Shown: in pieces, positions 1-8,492 of the stretch
Layout of the letters: every line of letters starts with the position of its first letter
Numbering within the stretch: position 1 is the first letter of the stretch
NCBI RefSeq assembly: GCF_001048695.1
Contig: NZ_CVRB01000002.1
Coordinates: forward strand, 62,001 to 126,000
Reading direction: 5' to 3'
DNA length: 64,000 nucleotides
From: Neobacillus massiliamazoniensis
GTDB taxonomy: Bacteria > Bacillota > Bacilli > Bacillales > Cytobacillaceae
Program-made: the position numbers and the translations under genes
The notes under the pieces: generated by a model
What the model saw: the letters and a program-made list of their open reading frames with translations, nothing else
Database searches by the model: none
Told to the model about the DNA's origin: nothing

Positions 1-168
1 AACATCTATCCCTCGTTTTTTTAAGATATTTCCCTCCTGCAGCATATGATAAGTTTTGCCAGTACCACTTACTGCACCTAAAATAATTTTAAAATGACCT
101 TTTTCTATTTTTTGTATCGACTGCAGAATTTCCTCTGGCGACTTTCTGCGAAACTCCCCTTCCCCCAT
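1..168 (-). CDS. kdpD: KdpD N-terminal domain, partial (runs off the left edge)
   Basis: The first 56 codons are visible and the rest lies outside the window. The start ATG at 168 is preceded by AAAGGAGG. Residues about 23-40 read HFKIILGAVSGTGKTYHML, the Walker-A-bearing N-terminal domain of KdpD, which senses K+ or turgor and in many species ends in a histidine kinase. It follows kdpC by about 60 bp on the same strand, the usual kdp order. Some Bacillus species carry only this N-terminal domain without the kinase part. Which form is present here cannot be told from the visible piece. The family call rests on the Walker motif plus its position. Confidence 0.85.
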   Translation of the reverse strand, partial: MGEGEFRRKSPEEILQSIQKIEKGHFKIILGAVSGTGKTYHMLQEGNILKKRGIDV

Positions 169-226
169 GAAAACCCCTCCTTTCACTTATTCATTACAGA
201 ACAGGAGAGAATAGACTCTCCCCTTT

Positions 227-787
227 TTATTTTAATTGTTGTAATGCCATGTTTAGCTCTAGAACATTCACTCGTGGTTCACCAAAAATCCCCAATGAAC
301 GTCCTTTTGTATGTTCATTGATGAGTGTTTGTAATCGTTCTTCCGAAACACCCATTGCTTTAGCAATCCTTGGTACCTGCGCCATCGCTGCTTCCGGAGA
401 AATATCTGGATCAAAACCAGAACCGGAAGTCGTAACTAAATCTGTAGGAATTGTATTACCTATATTTCCATTTTCCTTTTTTAGTTGATTCACATTGTCT
501 TTTACGGTATTCACGTATTCATTTGATGCAACAGCTGCATTCGTAGCAGCAGAAGCTGTTGCATCATATTTTGCCGCAGAAGCTCTTGGATGAAACCATT
601 GCGGTCCTTTAAAATCTTGAGCTAGAAGCTCTGATCCTTGGACTTTTCCGTTTGTAGTGACAAGACTACCTTCTGCTTGTTTGTGAAATAGTACCTGGGC
701 AACTCCTGTTGTTGCCAAAGGGTAGATTAAACCACATAGTATCATTAAGAACAAAGAGGCTCGCAATGCAACCATAAATGACCTCAT
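227..787 (-). CDS. kdpC: Potassium-transporting ATPase KdpC subunit
   Basis: KdpC is the single-span subunit that stabilises the KdpFABC K+ pump at the membrane. The protein is about 186 residues, with one N-terminal membrane segment (ALRASLFLMILCGLIYPLA) followed by a soluble domain that contains the family motifs GPQWFHPRASA and SGSGFDPDISPEAA. The frame is open from a GTG at 802, but that GTG lies inside the ribosome-binding site (GGAGGAG). The ATG at 787 has the best spacing; the ATG at 790 is an alternative. It lies 26 bp below kdpB in the same operon. Length and motifs are normal for the family. Confidence 0.95.
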   Translation of the reverse strand: MRSFMVALRASLFLMILCGLIYPLATTGVAQVLFHKQAEGSLVTTNGKVQGSELLAQDFKGPQWFHPRASAAKYDATASAATNAAVASNEYVNTVKDNVNQLKKENGNIGNTIPTDLVTTSGSGFDPDISPEAAMAQVPRIAKAMGVSEERLQTLINEHTKGRSLGIFGEPRVNVLELNMALQQLK

Positions 788-812
788 CATAATCTCCTCC
801 ACATTTCATGAA

Positions 813-2852
813 TTAAGCTAAATGTAAAGCCGCTACAATCATATCTATGATTTTAATACCGATAAAAGGAACAACGACTCCACCAAACCCATAGATTAGA
901 AGGTTACGGGTAAGGAGTTTATTTGCAGTCATCGCCTTATATTTTGCTCCCTTCATCGCAATCGGGATGAGGAGAGGAATAATGATGGCATTAAAAATCA
1001 AAGCAGACAGAATCGCTGATTTTGGTGATGCCAACCCCATAATATTAAGAGACTGCAATTGTGGTAGAGCGATAATAAACAACGCAGGAATAATCGCAAA
1101 ATATTTGGCGATGTCATTAGAAATCGAGAAGGTTGTTAAAGCTCCACGGGTAATCAATAGTTGCTTCCCAATGGCAATGACAGATAATAGCTTAGTAGGA
1201 TCTGAGTCCAAATCGATCATGTTGGCAGCTTCTTTTGCAGCCATTGTCCCTGAATTCATCGCTAATCCAACATCTGCCTGTGCCAGAGCAGGAGCATCAT
1301 TCGTCCCGTCACCTGTCATCGCAACAAGTTTTCCTTCTTCCTGTTCCTTTTTAATTGCAGCAATCTTATCTTCAGGTTTTGCTTCCGCAATAAAGTCATC
1401 GACACCTGCTTCCTTAGCGATAGTAGCTGCCGTCAAGGGATTATCACCAGTACACATAACCGTTTTGATCCCCATTGCTCTTAATTCAGCAAAACGTTCT
1501 TTTAGCCCAGGTTTAACAGTATCTTTTAAATAAATGACACCGTAAATCTTATTATTAATTGCAACCGCTAAGGGAGTTCCTCCTGCCTTTGAGATAGTTG
1601 TAGCTTTCTCGTCAAGGTCAGCAGGAACACTTCCACTTTTTGCAGTAACATAATTTTTAATCGCATCTACAGCACCTTTTCTTATTTCCGTCCCATCCTT
1701 TAAGGTAAGTCCAGACATACGAGTTTCTGCCGTAAATTCGATACTCTCTGCCCCGTCGTATTCTTGTTGATCCCAATGTACGCCTTGTTTATGGGCTAAT
1801 TCGACGACAGAACGTCCTTCAGGTGTTTCATCTTTTACCGATGCTTTTAAAGCAGCTAACGTAACCTCCTGTTCAGAAACATCGGCTACTGGTACAAATT
1901 CACTTGCCATTCTGTTTCCAAAGGTAATGGTTCCTGTTTTATCAAGGATCATAGTATCAATGTCACCGGCAGCTTCTACTGCTTTACCCGACATCGCTAA
2001 AACATTAAATTGCGTTACTCGGTTCATCCCAGCTATCCCAATGGCCGAAAGCAATCCCCCTATCGTAGTAGGAATTAAGCAAACGAGAAGCGCAATAAGT
2101 GTTGCCACATCTAAATGAACCTTTAAGTAGTCAGCAATCGGCACCAATGTCATAATGACAAATAAGAAAATAAGTGTTAAAACAGCCAAAAGAGTCGTTA
2201 AAGCCATTTCATTCGGCGTTTTTTGTCGAGAAGCACCTTCTACTAATGAAATCATCCGATCAAGGAACGATTCACCAGGATCTGTTAAGATTTTAACGAT
2301 GATATAATCCGATACAACTCTTGTTCCTCCTGTAACGGATGAGAAGTCCCCACCTGCCTCTTTAATGACAGGCGCTGATTCACCTGTAATGGCTGATTCA
2401 TCAATTGAAGCCAATCCTTCAATAATTTCTCCATCAGAAGGAATCATTTCACCAGTATCTACTCGAACAATATCGCCTTTGCGTAATGATGTAGATGCAA
2501 TCTCTTTGTATGAACCATCTTTTTGTCTAACCTTGGCGATCGTTTCCGATTTTGTTTTTCGTAGTGTATCTGCCTGTGCCTTTCCCCGTCCCTCCGCTAG
2601 CGCTTCGGCAAAATTTGCAAACAGCACCGTAAAGAGAAGGATAAAAAATACGGCTACATTATACCCACGTCCAACAGTACTAACACCAAAAATATCTGGT
2701 TTTATTGAAAGAATCAATGTGATAAGTGTCCCTACTTCTACAACAAACATAACAGGATTCTTCATCATCACGAGCGGGTTTAACTTTTTAAATGAATCTG
2801 CGATGGCTTGAAAGATAAGATCTTTTGAAAGTGCTTTATTTTGAATGGCCAT
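813..2852 (-). CDS. kdpB: Potassium-transporting ATPase ATP-binding subunit KdpB
   Basis: KdpB is the P-type ATPase subunit of KdpFABC and couples ATP hydrolysis to high-affinity K+ uptake. The 679-residue protein has the TGES actuator motif near residue 156, the phosphorylated aspartate D304 in DKTGTIT, the hinge [19 protein letters not shown] and seven or so hydrophobic segments. The TGES serine that is phosphorylated to inhibit the E. coli pump is present (S159 here). It starts with ATG at 2852, about 31 bp after kdpA stops. No truncation or missing catalytic residue is seen. Confidence 0.98.
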   Translation of the reverse strand: MAIQNKALSKDLIFQAIADSFKKLNPLVMMKNPVMFVVEVGTLITLILSIKPDIFGVSTVGRGYNVAVFFILLFTVLFANFAEALAEGRGKAQADTLRKTKSETIAKVRQKDGSYKEIASTSLRKGDIVRVDTGEMIPSDGEIIEGLASIDESAITGESAPVIKEAGGDFSSVTGGTRVVSDYIIVKILTDPGESFLDRMISLVEGASRQKTPNEMALTTLLAVLTLIFLFVIMTLVPIADYLKVHLDVATLIALLVCLIPTTIGGLLSAIGIAGMNRVTQFNVLAMSGKAVEAAGDIDTMILDKTGTITFGNRMASEFVPVADVSEQEVTLAALKASVKDETPEGRSVVELAHKQGVHWDQQEYDGAESIEFTAETRMSGLTLKDGTEIRKGAVDAIKNYVTAKSGSVPADLDEKATTISKAGGTPLAVAINNKIYGVIYLKDTVKPGLKERFAELRAMGIKTVMCTGDNPLTAATIAKEAGVDDFIAEAKPEDKIAAIKKEQEEGKLVAMTGDGTNDAPALAQADVGLAMNSGTMAAKEAANMIDLDSDPTKLLSVIAIGKQLLITRGALTTFSISNDIAKYFAIIPALFIIALPQLQSLNIMGLASPKSAILSALIFNAIIIPLLIPIAMKGAKYKAMTANKLLTRNLLIYGFGGVVVPFIGIKIIDMIVAALHLA

Positions 2853-2883
2853 TTTACATCCCCCTTAATAATTCCCTTCACTA

Positions 2884-4563
2884 CTATTGAAACATCCCAA
2901 GATGTTCTGCGATTGGACCTAATGCAAGTGCAGGGAAAAACGTTAATGCACCGATTACTACAATAATCACAATTAAGATCCCAGTGAATAGTGGTGTATC
3001 GGTACGAAACGTTCCCGAAGTTGCAGCTGCCACTTTTTTTGTAGCAAAGGATCCAGCTATCGCTAACATCGCAATGATAGAAATATATCGCCCTAACAAC
3101 ATGACTAAACCAATTGCGATATTGTAAAAGGTGGTATTCGCTGAAAGGCCTGCGAAAGCTGAGCCATTGTTTGCTGCTCCAGATGTAAAAGCATACAAGA
3201 CCTCCGATAATCCATGAGACCCCGGATTTGCTATCGACGAAATAGCACTAGGTGTAACGAGGGCAATCGCTGTTGAGACTAGAATTAAGACAGGATGCAC
3301 CAGCAAAGCGATCGACGCCAATTTGACTTCTTTCGATTCAATTTTCTTCCCTAAAAATTCAGGTGTTCTTCCTACCATTAAGCCGCAAATAAATACGGTT
3401 AAGATGACATAAAGCAATCCGTTTAATAATCCGACCCCTTTTCCGCCAAACACGTTATTTAACATCATTTCTCCAAGGGGAACAAGACCGCCAAGTGGTG
3501 TTAATGAATCGTGCATATTGTTAACGGATCCAGTTGTAGCAGCTGTCGTTACCGCCGTAAAAAGGGACGATTCTGATATTCCAAAGCGAACTTCTTTTCC
3601 TTCCATATTTCCATGAACACCAAGTGCATTTAATGCAGGTGTACCGTTATATTCAGCTACAAAGACTACGGAAAGAAACACTAAAAACATAATTCCCATC
3701 GCTGCGAAAATGGACCAGCCTTGGCGTTTGTTCTTAATCATCACTCCGAAGGCATAAACCAATGCTGTTGGCAGTAGCAGCATACAGAGAATCTCCATCA
3801 GGTTTGATAGTGGAGTTGGATTTTCAAATGGATGTGCAGAATTGGTACCAAAATACCCGCCACCATTTGTTCCAAGATGCTTAATCGATTCGAAGGATGC
3901 TACAGGGCCTCTTGTAATCGTTTGTTTAACACCTTCTAATGTTGTGGCATCCGCCGCACCATGTAATGTTTGAGGTACTCCTTGAAATACCAAAAATAAT
4001 GCAACGATAAAAGACAATGGTAACAATACACGTGTAATGGTACGAACCAAGTCAACATAGAAATTTCCAAGATTGTCTCGACGTGCTACTAAACCGCGAA
4101 TAAAGGCTATTGCCACGGCAAACCCTGTTGCTGCTGAAGTAAACATCGGGAATGTAATAGCAATCATTTGCGATAAATACGAGAGTGAATTTTCTCCGTT
4201 ATATGCTTGCCAGTTTGTATTCGTAATAAATGAGGCTGCTGTATTAAATGCTAAAGCAGGAGACATATTATCGATCTTATCTGGATTTAAAGGCAAAAAC
4301 TTTTGGATTCTGAAAATGATATACATTAGCATCATCATAATAAAGTTAGAGAGTAACATGGCAAAAACATATTTTTTCCAACCCATAGGCTCTTTTTCTC
4401 TAACCCCTATTAAACGGTAGATAAATCGTTCTACTGGTCCAAAAATCCGGTCTAAACCTGTTGTTTCATAATCGAAAACTTTCACTAGGTAGGTACCAAC
4501 CGGTTTTACTAATAAAATAGCAATAAGTAATGTAACCACTACCTGTATTAACCCCATCGTCAT
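2884..4563 (-). CDS. kdpA: Potassium-transporting ATPase K+-binding subunit KdpA
   Basis: KdpA is the channel-like subunit that selects K+ in the KdpFABC complex. The 559-residue, very hydrophobic protein carries the filter-like segments TNTNWQAYNGE, TNGGGYFGTNSAHPFENPTP and TSGAANNGSAF, as expected for this family derived from K+ channels. Start ATG at 4563 has an upstream AGGGGGAA. It lies 29 bp below kdpF. Length is typical. As an operon member it should be controlled by the c-di-AMP riboswitch upstream. Confidence 0.98.
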   Translation of the reverse strand: MTMGLIQVVVTLLIAILLVKPVGTYLVKVFDYETTGLDRIFGPVERFIYRLIGVREKEPMGWKKYVFAMLLSNFIMMMLMYIIFRIQKFLPLNPDKIDNMSPALAFNTAASFITNTNWQAYNGENSLSYLSQMIAITFPMFTSAATGFAVAIAFIRGLVARRDNLGNFYVDLVRTITRVLLPLSFIVALFLVFQGVPQTLHGAADATTLEGVKQTITRGPVASFESIKHLGTNGGGYFGTNSAHPFENPTPLSNLMEILCMLLLPTALVYAFGVMIKNKRQGWSIFAAMGIMFLVFLSVVFVAEYNGTPALNALGVHGNMEGKEVRFGISESSLFTAVTTAATTGSVNNMHDSLTPLGGLVPLGEMMLNNVFGGKGVGLLNGLLYVILTVFICGLMVGRTPEFLGKKIESKEVKLASIALLVHPVLILVSTAIALVTPSAISSIANPGSHGLSEVLYAFTSGAANNGSAFAGLSANTTFYNIAIGLVMLLGRYISIIAMLAIAGSFATKKVAAATSGTFRTDTPLFTGILIVIIVVIGALTFFPALALGPIAEHLGMFQ

Positions 4564-4592
4564 TTGGATGTTCCCCCTATTTGTTTACATGA

Positions 4593-4670
4593 TTAAAACT
4601 TTTCCGGTTTCATTAAGACGTAAGATAAATATATAATCAAAGCAACACCAATCAATCCCGGTATAAGCAT
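4593..4670 (-). CDS. kdpF: KdpF, 25-residue small membrane subunit
   Basis: This short gene encodes MLIPGLIGVALIIYLSYVLM followed by KPEKF and a stop. It is a single membrane span ending in the motif Y-x-x-x-KPEKF, typical of KdpF, the lipid-like stabilising peptide of the Kdp complex. It begins with ATG at 4670 after AGGGGGATATCGAGG and ends 29 bp before kdpA, the canonical F-A-B-C order. Identification is from motif, size and position. Confidence 0.92.
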   Translation of the reverse strand: MLIPGLIGVALIIYLSYVLMKPEKF

Positions 4671-4683
4671 CCTCGATATCCCC

Positions 4684-4770
4684 CTATGCTTTTTTAGTAA
4701 ATAAAGTAAATCCCCAAAAAAGGGTAAAGGCTAAAATAAACAATCCAACTGTTAAAAAATCATTATTCAT
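4684..4770 (-). CDS. 28-residue membrane peptide at the head of the kdp operon
   Basis: An ATG at 4770 preceded by AAGAAGGGGGACTTGAA opens a 28-codon frame: MNNDFLTVGLFILAFTLFWG then FTLFTKKA and a TAG stop. It is one membrane span with a short positively charged tail, likely inside the cell. It lies just before kdpF (13 bp apart) and after the riboswitch, so it should be co-transcribed with the pump. I do not recognise the family; it could be an extra small subunit or regulator of KdpFABC. The strong ribosome-binding site and clean hydrophobic pattern support a real gene. Confidence 0.7.
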   Translation of the reverse strand: MNNDFLTVGLFILAFTLFWGFTLFTKKA

Positions 4771-4810
4771 TTCAAGTCCCCCTTCTTTCCATAACGTAAA
4801 GATAAAAAAA

Positions 4811-4942
4811 TAGACCAATGCATACTCCTTCCCCGTAAACCAATGACAACGAAAACCAAATAGAAATATCCTAAAAAAGATATTCTAAAAAGAAATTTCG
4901 CTGAATTGATCTAATCATGGAGAAAAAGTACTCATTGGTCTA
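4811..4942. repeat. 10-bp inverted repeat in the kdp leader
   Basis: The arms TAGACCAATG (4811-4820) and CATTGGTCTA (4933-4942) are perfect inverted copies enclosing about 112 bp of AT-rich sequence between the riboswitch terminator and the first small gene of the kdp operon. In the RNA this could close a long-range stem in the 5' untranslated region. No known RNA family is recognised. Confidence 0.45.
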
Positions 4943-5067
4943 CCTAACGCCCAGCAAGCTTGATCGCTCTCTTTGCGTTCTGTCTTCCATATTCCTTTTT
5001 CTTATTAATAGGCATAATAAAAAGACCTACTATTCATCCTCAAGCTGCCTTCTTGCTGTACAAACAA

Positions 5068-5098
5068 AAAAGCCCCCTGAATTAGGCGGTCTCTAGAC
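5068..5098 (-). terminator. Riboswitch expression platform: probable intrinsic terminator
   Basis: On the minus strand, just after the aptamer, CCGCCTAATTCAGGGGG forms an imperfect hairpin (one G-G mismatch) followed by a run of six T residues. This fits the OFF-switch terminator expected for a ydaO-class riboswitch. The stem is weak as drawn and may be extended by upstream pairing. Confidence 0.5.
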
Positions 5099-5245
5099 CT
5101 CCCTCGCTTTAGCCGACGAAGTTAGCTGACGGGTAGGATGGCGAAAGAGCTTCTCATCCCTTCTACAACTTGTAGAATTAACCCCAAAAAATTGGTTCCT
5201 CCGTTCCTGAGTTCCCTCAGGATTAAGCCGGTAGATTAAATTGGT
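5097..5245 (-). ncRNA. c-di-AMP riboswitch (ydaO/yuaA class) upstream of kdp
   Basis: Read on the minus strand the segment holds the conserved blocks of the ydaO aptamer in order: GGCTTAATCCTGAGGGA, CAGGAACGGAGGAACCAA, TTTTTGGGGTTAATTC, AGGGATGAGAAGC, and CATCCTACCCGTCAGCTAAC followed by TTCGTCGGCTAAAG. This class binds c-di-AMP and turns off K+ importer genes when c-di-AMP, and so K+, is high. Control of kdp operons by this riboswitch is established in Bacillus. It starts immediately after the promoter and is followed by a terminator-like hairpin, about 320 bp before the first small gene. Confidence 0.93.
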
Positions 5246-5257
5246 AATTACGATGTA

Positions 5258-5286
5258 ATTGTAAGCTTAAGCCATTATCTTGTAAA
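5258..5286 (-). promoter_or_regulatory. Sigma-A-type promoter of the kdp operon
   Basis: On the minus strand TTTACA (-35, 5281-5286) and TACAAT (-10, 5258-5263) are separated by exactly 17 bp. The predicted start of transcription, near 5250, falls just before the first conserved block of the c-di-AMP aptamer, which supports both calls. Confidence 0.75.
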
Positions 5287-5394
5287 TAGCTATATTTGGT
5301 TAAAAATAGTCTAAATTTAATATTTTATTTGAAAAACACGATCTTTTCGCTATTTTCCTAATCCATTCTCCTTTTTTTATATACCTTTACCTTG

Positions 5395-5424
5395 TTGACA
5401 TAACTGTAAAGACATAAGTAATAT
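5395..5424 (+). promoter_or_regulatory. Sigma-A-type promoter for the DUF2294 gene
   Basis: TTGACA at 5395-5400 is followed after 18 bp by TAATAT at 5419-5424. The start codon at 5455 lies about 30 bp downstream, behind the ribosome-binding site CGGGGGT. It faces away from the kdp promoter. Confidence 0.6.
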
Positions 5425-5454
5425 TAGGTTCATATTTTAATCGGGGGTATTAAG

Positions 5455-5823
5455 ATGGCTTTATCTAAAAAGAAGCTTGAGGCTGAAATTAGCTCATCAT
5501 TTATAAAATTCCAAAGGGAATTAATTGGGCGAGGACCTCAAGAAGCAAAAACCTATATTGTTCAAGATATGGTAATCACTCGTTTCAAAGGAGTATTGAC
5601 TACTGAGGAAAAGCATCTTGTAAACCATGATACAGGAAGAAAATTAGTGAAACAGATGCGACAAGTCCTTCGTGAAATGTACAGCCATGAATTTGAAAAA
5701 ATTGTAGAAAATATTACGCATTGTAAAGTTCTTTCAAGTCACAGTGATATAAGCACGAAGACAGGCGAAAGAATAGAAGTATTTATTGTTGATAAAGATT
5801 TAGAAAAATTATTAGAGGATTAG
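5455..5823 (+). CDS. DUF2294 family protein
   Basis: A 122-residue cytosolic protein that matches the DUF2294 (COG5609) family of Bacillales as I recall it: an N-terminal helix (ISSSFIKFQRELIGRGPQEA), the block TYIVQDMVITRFKGVLTTEE, and a helix LVKQMRQVLREM before a C-terminal strand region (GERIEVFIVDKDLEKLL). Function is unknown. It has its own promoter and stands alone between the divergent kdp operon and the tandem repeat array. No signal peptide or membrane span is visible. Start ATG follows CGGGGGTATTAAG. Confidence 0.85.
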   Translation: MALSKKKLEAEISSSFIKFQRELIGRGPQEAKTYIVQDMVITRFKGVLTTEEKHLVNHDTGRKLVKQMRQVLREMYSHEFEKIVENITHCKVLSSHSDISTKTGERIEVFIVDKDLEKLLED

Positions 5824-5850
5824 CGATGATTGGAATTCCTCTGATTTCTG

Positions 5851-6315
5851 GAATGCAGAGTGACTCTTATTTCCCGAAAAATCGAGTTTTCCCCAATTTC
5901 AGGAATGTAGAAGCCTTCTAGTTTCCCGTAAAATTGAATTTTACCTGACTTCGGGAATGTAGAAGGCTTCTAGTTTCCCCAAATATTGAATTTTGCCTGA
6001 TTTCCTGAATGTAGAAGGCCCCTAGTTTCCCCACAAATTGAATTTTGCCTGATTTCCGGAATGTAGAAGGCCCCTAGTTTCCCCCAAAATTGAATTTTGC
6101 CTGATTTCCTGAATGTAGAAGGCCCCTAGTTTCCCCACAAATTGAATTTTGCCTGATTTCAGGAATGTAGAAGGCCCCTAGTTTCCCGTAAAATTGAATT
6201 TTGCCTGATTTCAAGAATGTAGAAGGCCCCTAGTTTCCTCAATAATTGAATTTTGCCTGATTTCAAGAATGTAGAAGCTTCTTGTTTCGCTCCTAAAACT
6301 AAAATTTCCAGATTG
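5851..6315. repeat. Tandem array of a 52-bp unit, eight copies plus a degenerate ninth
   Basis: Units begin with GAATGTAGAAG or a close variant at 5851, 5903, 5955, 6007, 6059, 6111, 6163, 6215 and 6267, each exactly 52 bp apart. The central copies (6007-6266) are nearly identical; the first and last are diverged. A partial unit end (CTCTGATTTCTGG) precedes the array at about 5839. Each unit contains the near-palindrome AAATTGAATTTT and a GGCCCCTAGTTTCCCC block. There are no spacers, so this is not CRISPR, and no open frame runs through it. The rest of the 5824-6449 gap (6316-6449) holds only the upstream region of the next gene. Confidence 0.93.
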
Positions 6316-6449
6316 GGATAATGTATGTTCTCTTTGAGTAAATCTTTTATTTATTCATAATACATCCCTTATAAATTGAAATTAAAAACAAATACTAAAT
6401 CCTGACATGTATGAAAACAACTTAGAAATAACAAAAGGAGAAAAAATGC

Positions 6450-8393
6450 ATGAGAAGTGGGAAATGGGCAATTTTCATCTTTGTTTCCTGTGTCATAACC
6501 ATTGTTTTAACCATTAGTTTACTAAAAGAAAGAAACACAGAAGCTAGGAGATCTGATGAAATATGTTCGCAAACCCAGGATACGAAGTTGATAGATAAAC
6601 CAGCTTATGATCTCTGGGGTCGCATGATATCTCAAAAAGAGGCTGAAAAGTTAATGAAAATAGAGGAAGGACATGCATTATTAGATCCGAAAAACGGTGC
6701 GATTAAAATTGATGAAAACCTGTTGAGATTAGGAAAACAAGCTTTTCGAGAAGAGACCTTTGGTAATGAAGTTTTTTTAACGGATATTTTAGGTTTCGTT
6801 AATGGACCAATAACGGTAGAAAAATTGAAAAAAGCGATTAAAGAATTAAATGGAGAAGGTACAACCAACTTAAAGGTTGAATTGGCAAAAACGGTAACAA
6901 TCGGTGATAAGACATTTATAAAGGGAGAAAAAGTTGATACAGGACTGGATGTTGAAAAAGGTTCAAATAAAATCTTAGGCGTGCCATTTATAGAATCTGA
7001 AGGAAAAACAAAAGTGGGAGTTAGTTGTATAGCGTGTCATGCTACAGTTGATCCGAAAACCGGAACGATGATGGAAGGCGCTATAAATACGGATGCAAAC
7101 TTTGGGCTTCTTTTAGCTTTGAGTTCCAATACAACAGCTTATTTTGCACGAACTGAAATTGAATCTATAAAAAAATTTATTAATGAAAGCAGTAAATCAG
7201 TTGTGACAAGTGAAGGAAAAGAAGAAAAATTGCCAATCGCTGAGGCGCTTGAAGCAAAGGTTGATGAAAGTGTTATCAAATGGCCAAAGGGAAACTTTGA
7301 TATCACAAATGATTTTAAGAATAACCCTGCCCAAATCCCAGATTCATTTACTTTAGGGGATCACCCATACAGTTGGAGTGGTTTTGCTATGGCAGGACCT
7401 TTTAAAGGATTAAGTGTCATCAATAACGGTGTTAATATACTCGGTTCAGATTTAACAACACTAGCTGATGCAAGCCCAGCATTGCTAGGAATCGATAAGG
7501 AAGTTTATATAGGAACAATTCTTCAAAATGCAGCGAATCCAAAATACCGTTTCGACCCGAATAGTGGAAAAAAACCATCCCAATTTTTTGCTGAAATCGA
7601 TCCAACTCCTGAAGCACCAGGCATAAACGAAATCGTGAAATTACCGACATATCCAAGGCCTTCTCTAATTTCACCAAACGGGCTACTCGTAAGTTCGCCA
7701 GGAACAAAAGTGGGAGAACAAAATAATGGTATGGCGGCCTACCAAAATACACTTGTTCCACCTAAACCTCCTGTAAAAGTCGAGGATAAAGTATTTGGAC
7801 TTGGAGAAAGAGTTTTTCAACGTGCAGGATGCATTTCTTGCCATGCTGGAACGTATTATACCAATAACAAAATCATTTCTGTGAATGAAATTAAAACGGA
7901 GCCAACAAGGGCTAATGGATTAGAGAAAGTTGGGAATTACTTGGTACCGTCAGTCATATATTCACCTGATACACCTGTGCCAATTTCCGGTGATGCACGG
8001 CAATTAAAGGTTCCTACCAAACAATTGGATCCTGAACAAATTAAATTGGCATTCGGAAGCGGTATTTCACCAGGTGGATACAAAGTACCGAGTTTATTGG
8101 GTCTTTATTGGTCTGCTCCTTACTTGCATGATGGAGGGGTAGCTGTTGGTCCTAATCTGAAAACACAACTAGGTATTCCAGGAACTCTTGATAAAGGTAT
8201 TCTCCCTGATCCTGTAAACAGCTTGTATGCGTTAATAGATAAAGAAATGAGAGAAAAAGTTATCATAGCGAATCAACCACGAAAGGATGTTCACGTAACT
8301 GGTGAAGGTCATGAATTTTGGGTTGATAAATCAACAGGATATTCAAAAAATGAACAGGAAGCCTTGATTAAGTATTTACTTACATTGGAATAA
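6450..8393 (+). CDS. Membrane-anchored or secreted diheme c-type cytochrome
   Basis: A 647-residue protein with an N-terminal hydrophobic segment (WAIFIFVSCVITIVLTISLL), a signal anchor or uncleaved signal, then two haem c attachment motifs: CIACH near residue 194 and CISCH near residue 467. Downstream blocks such as YKVPSLLGLYWSAPYLHDGG resemble the cytochrome c peroxidase/MauG and diheme oxidoreductase superfamily, which act outside the membrane. The substrate cannot be assigned; database entries of this type are usually called electron transport protein. Start ATG at 6450 lies 9 bp after AAAGGAG; an ATG 4 bp earlier is out of frame. A bidirectional terminator follows. It appears monocistronic. 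Confidence 0.8.
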   Translation: MRSGKWAIFIFVSCVITIVLTISLLKERNTEARRSDEICSQTQDTKLIDKPAYDLWGRMISQKEAEKLMKIEEGHALLDPKNGAIKIDENLLRLGKQAFREETFGNEVFLTDILGFVNGPITVEKLKKAIKELNGEGTTNLKVELAKTVTIGDKTFIKGEKVDTGLDVEKGSNKILGVPFIESEGKTKVGVSCIACHATVDPKTGTMMEGAINTDANFGLLLALSSNTTAYFARTEIESIKKFINESSKSVVTSEGKEEKLPIAEALEAKVDESVIKWPKGNFDITNDFKNNPAQIPDSFTLGDHPYSWSGFAMAGPFKGLSVINNGVNILGSDLTTLADASPALLGIDKEVYIGTILQNAANPKYRFDPNSGKKPSQFFAEIDPTPEAPGINEIVKLPTYPRPSLISPNGLLVSSPGTKVGEQNNGMAAYQNTLVPPKPPVKVEDKVFGLGERVFQRAGCISCHAGTYYTNNKIISVNEIKTEPTRANGLEKVGNYLVPSVIYSPDTPVPISGDARQLKVPTKQLDPEQIKLAFGSGISPGGYKVPSLLGLYWSAPYLHDGGVAVGPNLKTQLGIPGTLDKGILPDPVNSLYALIDKEMREKVIIANQPRKDVHVTGEGHEFWVDKSTGYSKNEQEALIKYLLTLE

Positions 8394-8403
8394 AATTAAC
8401 ATA

Positions 8404-8436
8404 AAAAAAGCAGGAGAAATTCTCCCGCTTTTTTTA
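8404..8436. terminator. Bidirectional intrinsic terminator
   Basis: AGCAGGAGAAATTCTCCCGCT (8409-8429) forms a hairpin with one A-C mismatch, flanked by A residues on one side and seven T residues on the other. It can end the cytochrome gene (plus) and the cardiolipin synthase gene (minus). Confidence 0.85.
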
Positions 8437-8492
8437 ATGTAAAACTTCTTGCTAAAATATGATACTTTCTTTATGTCGATTGTGCTTTAGAA

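Noticed and set aside
788..802. KdpC start at the GTG of 802
   Set aside because: The codon is part of the ribosome-binding site GTGGAGGAG; the ATG at 787 or 790 fits.
967..1533. 188-codon plus-strand frame inside kdpB
   Set aside because: It is fully antisense to a well-conserved P-type ATPase gene and shows no domain of its own.
5851..6315. Possible CRISPR array
   Set aside because: The 52-bp units are directly joined with no unique spacers and no cas genes are nearby; it is a tandem repeat.
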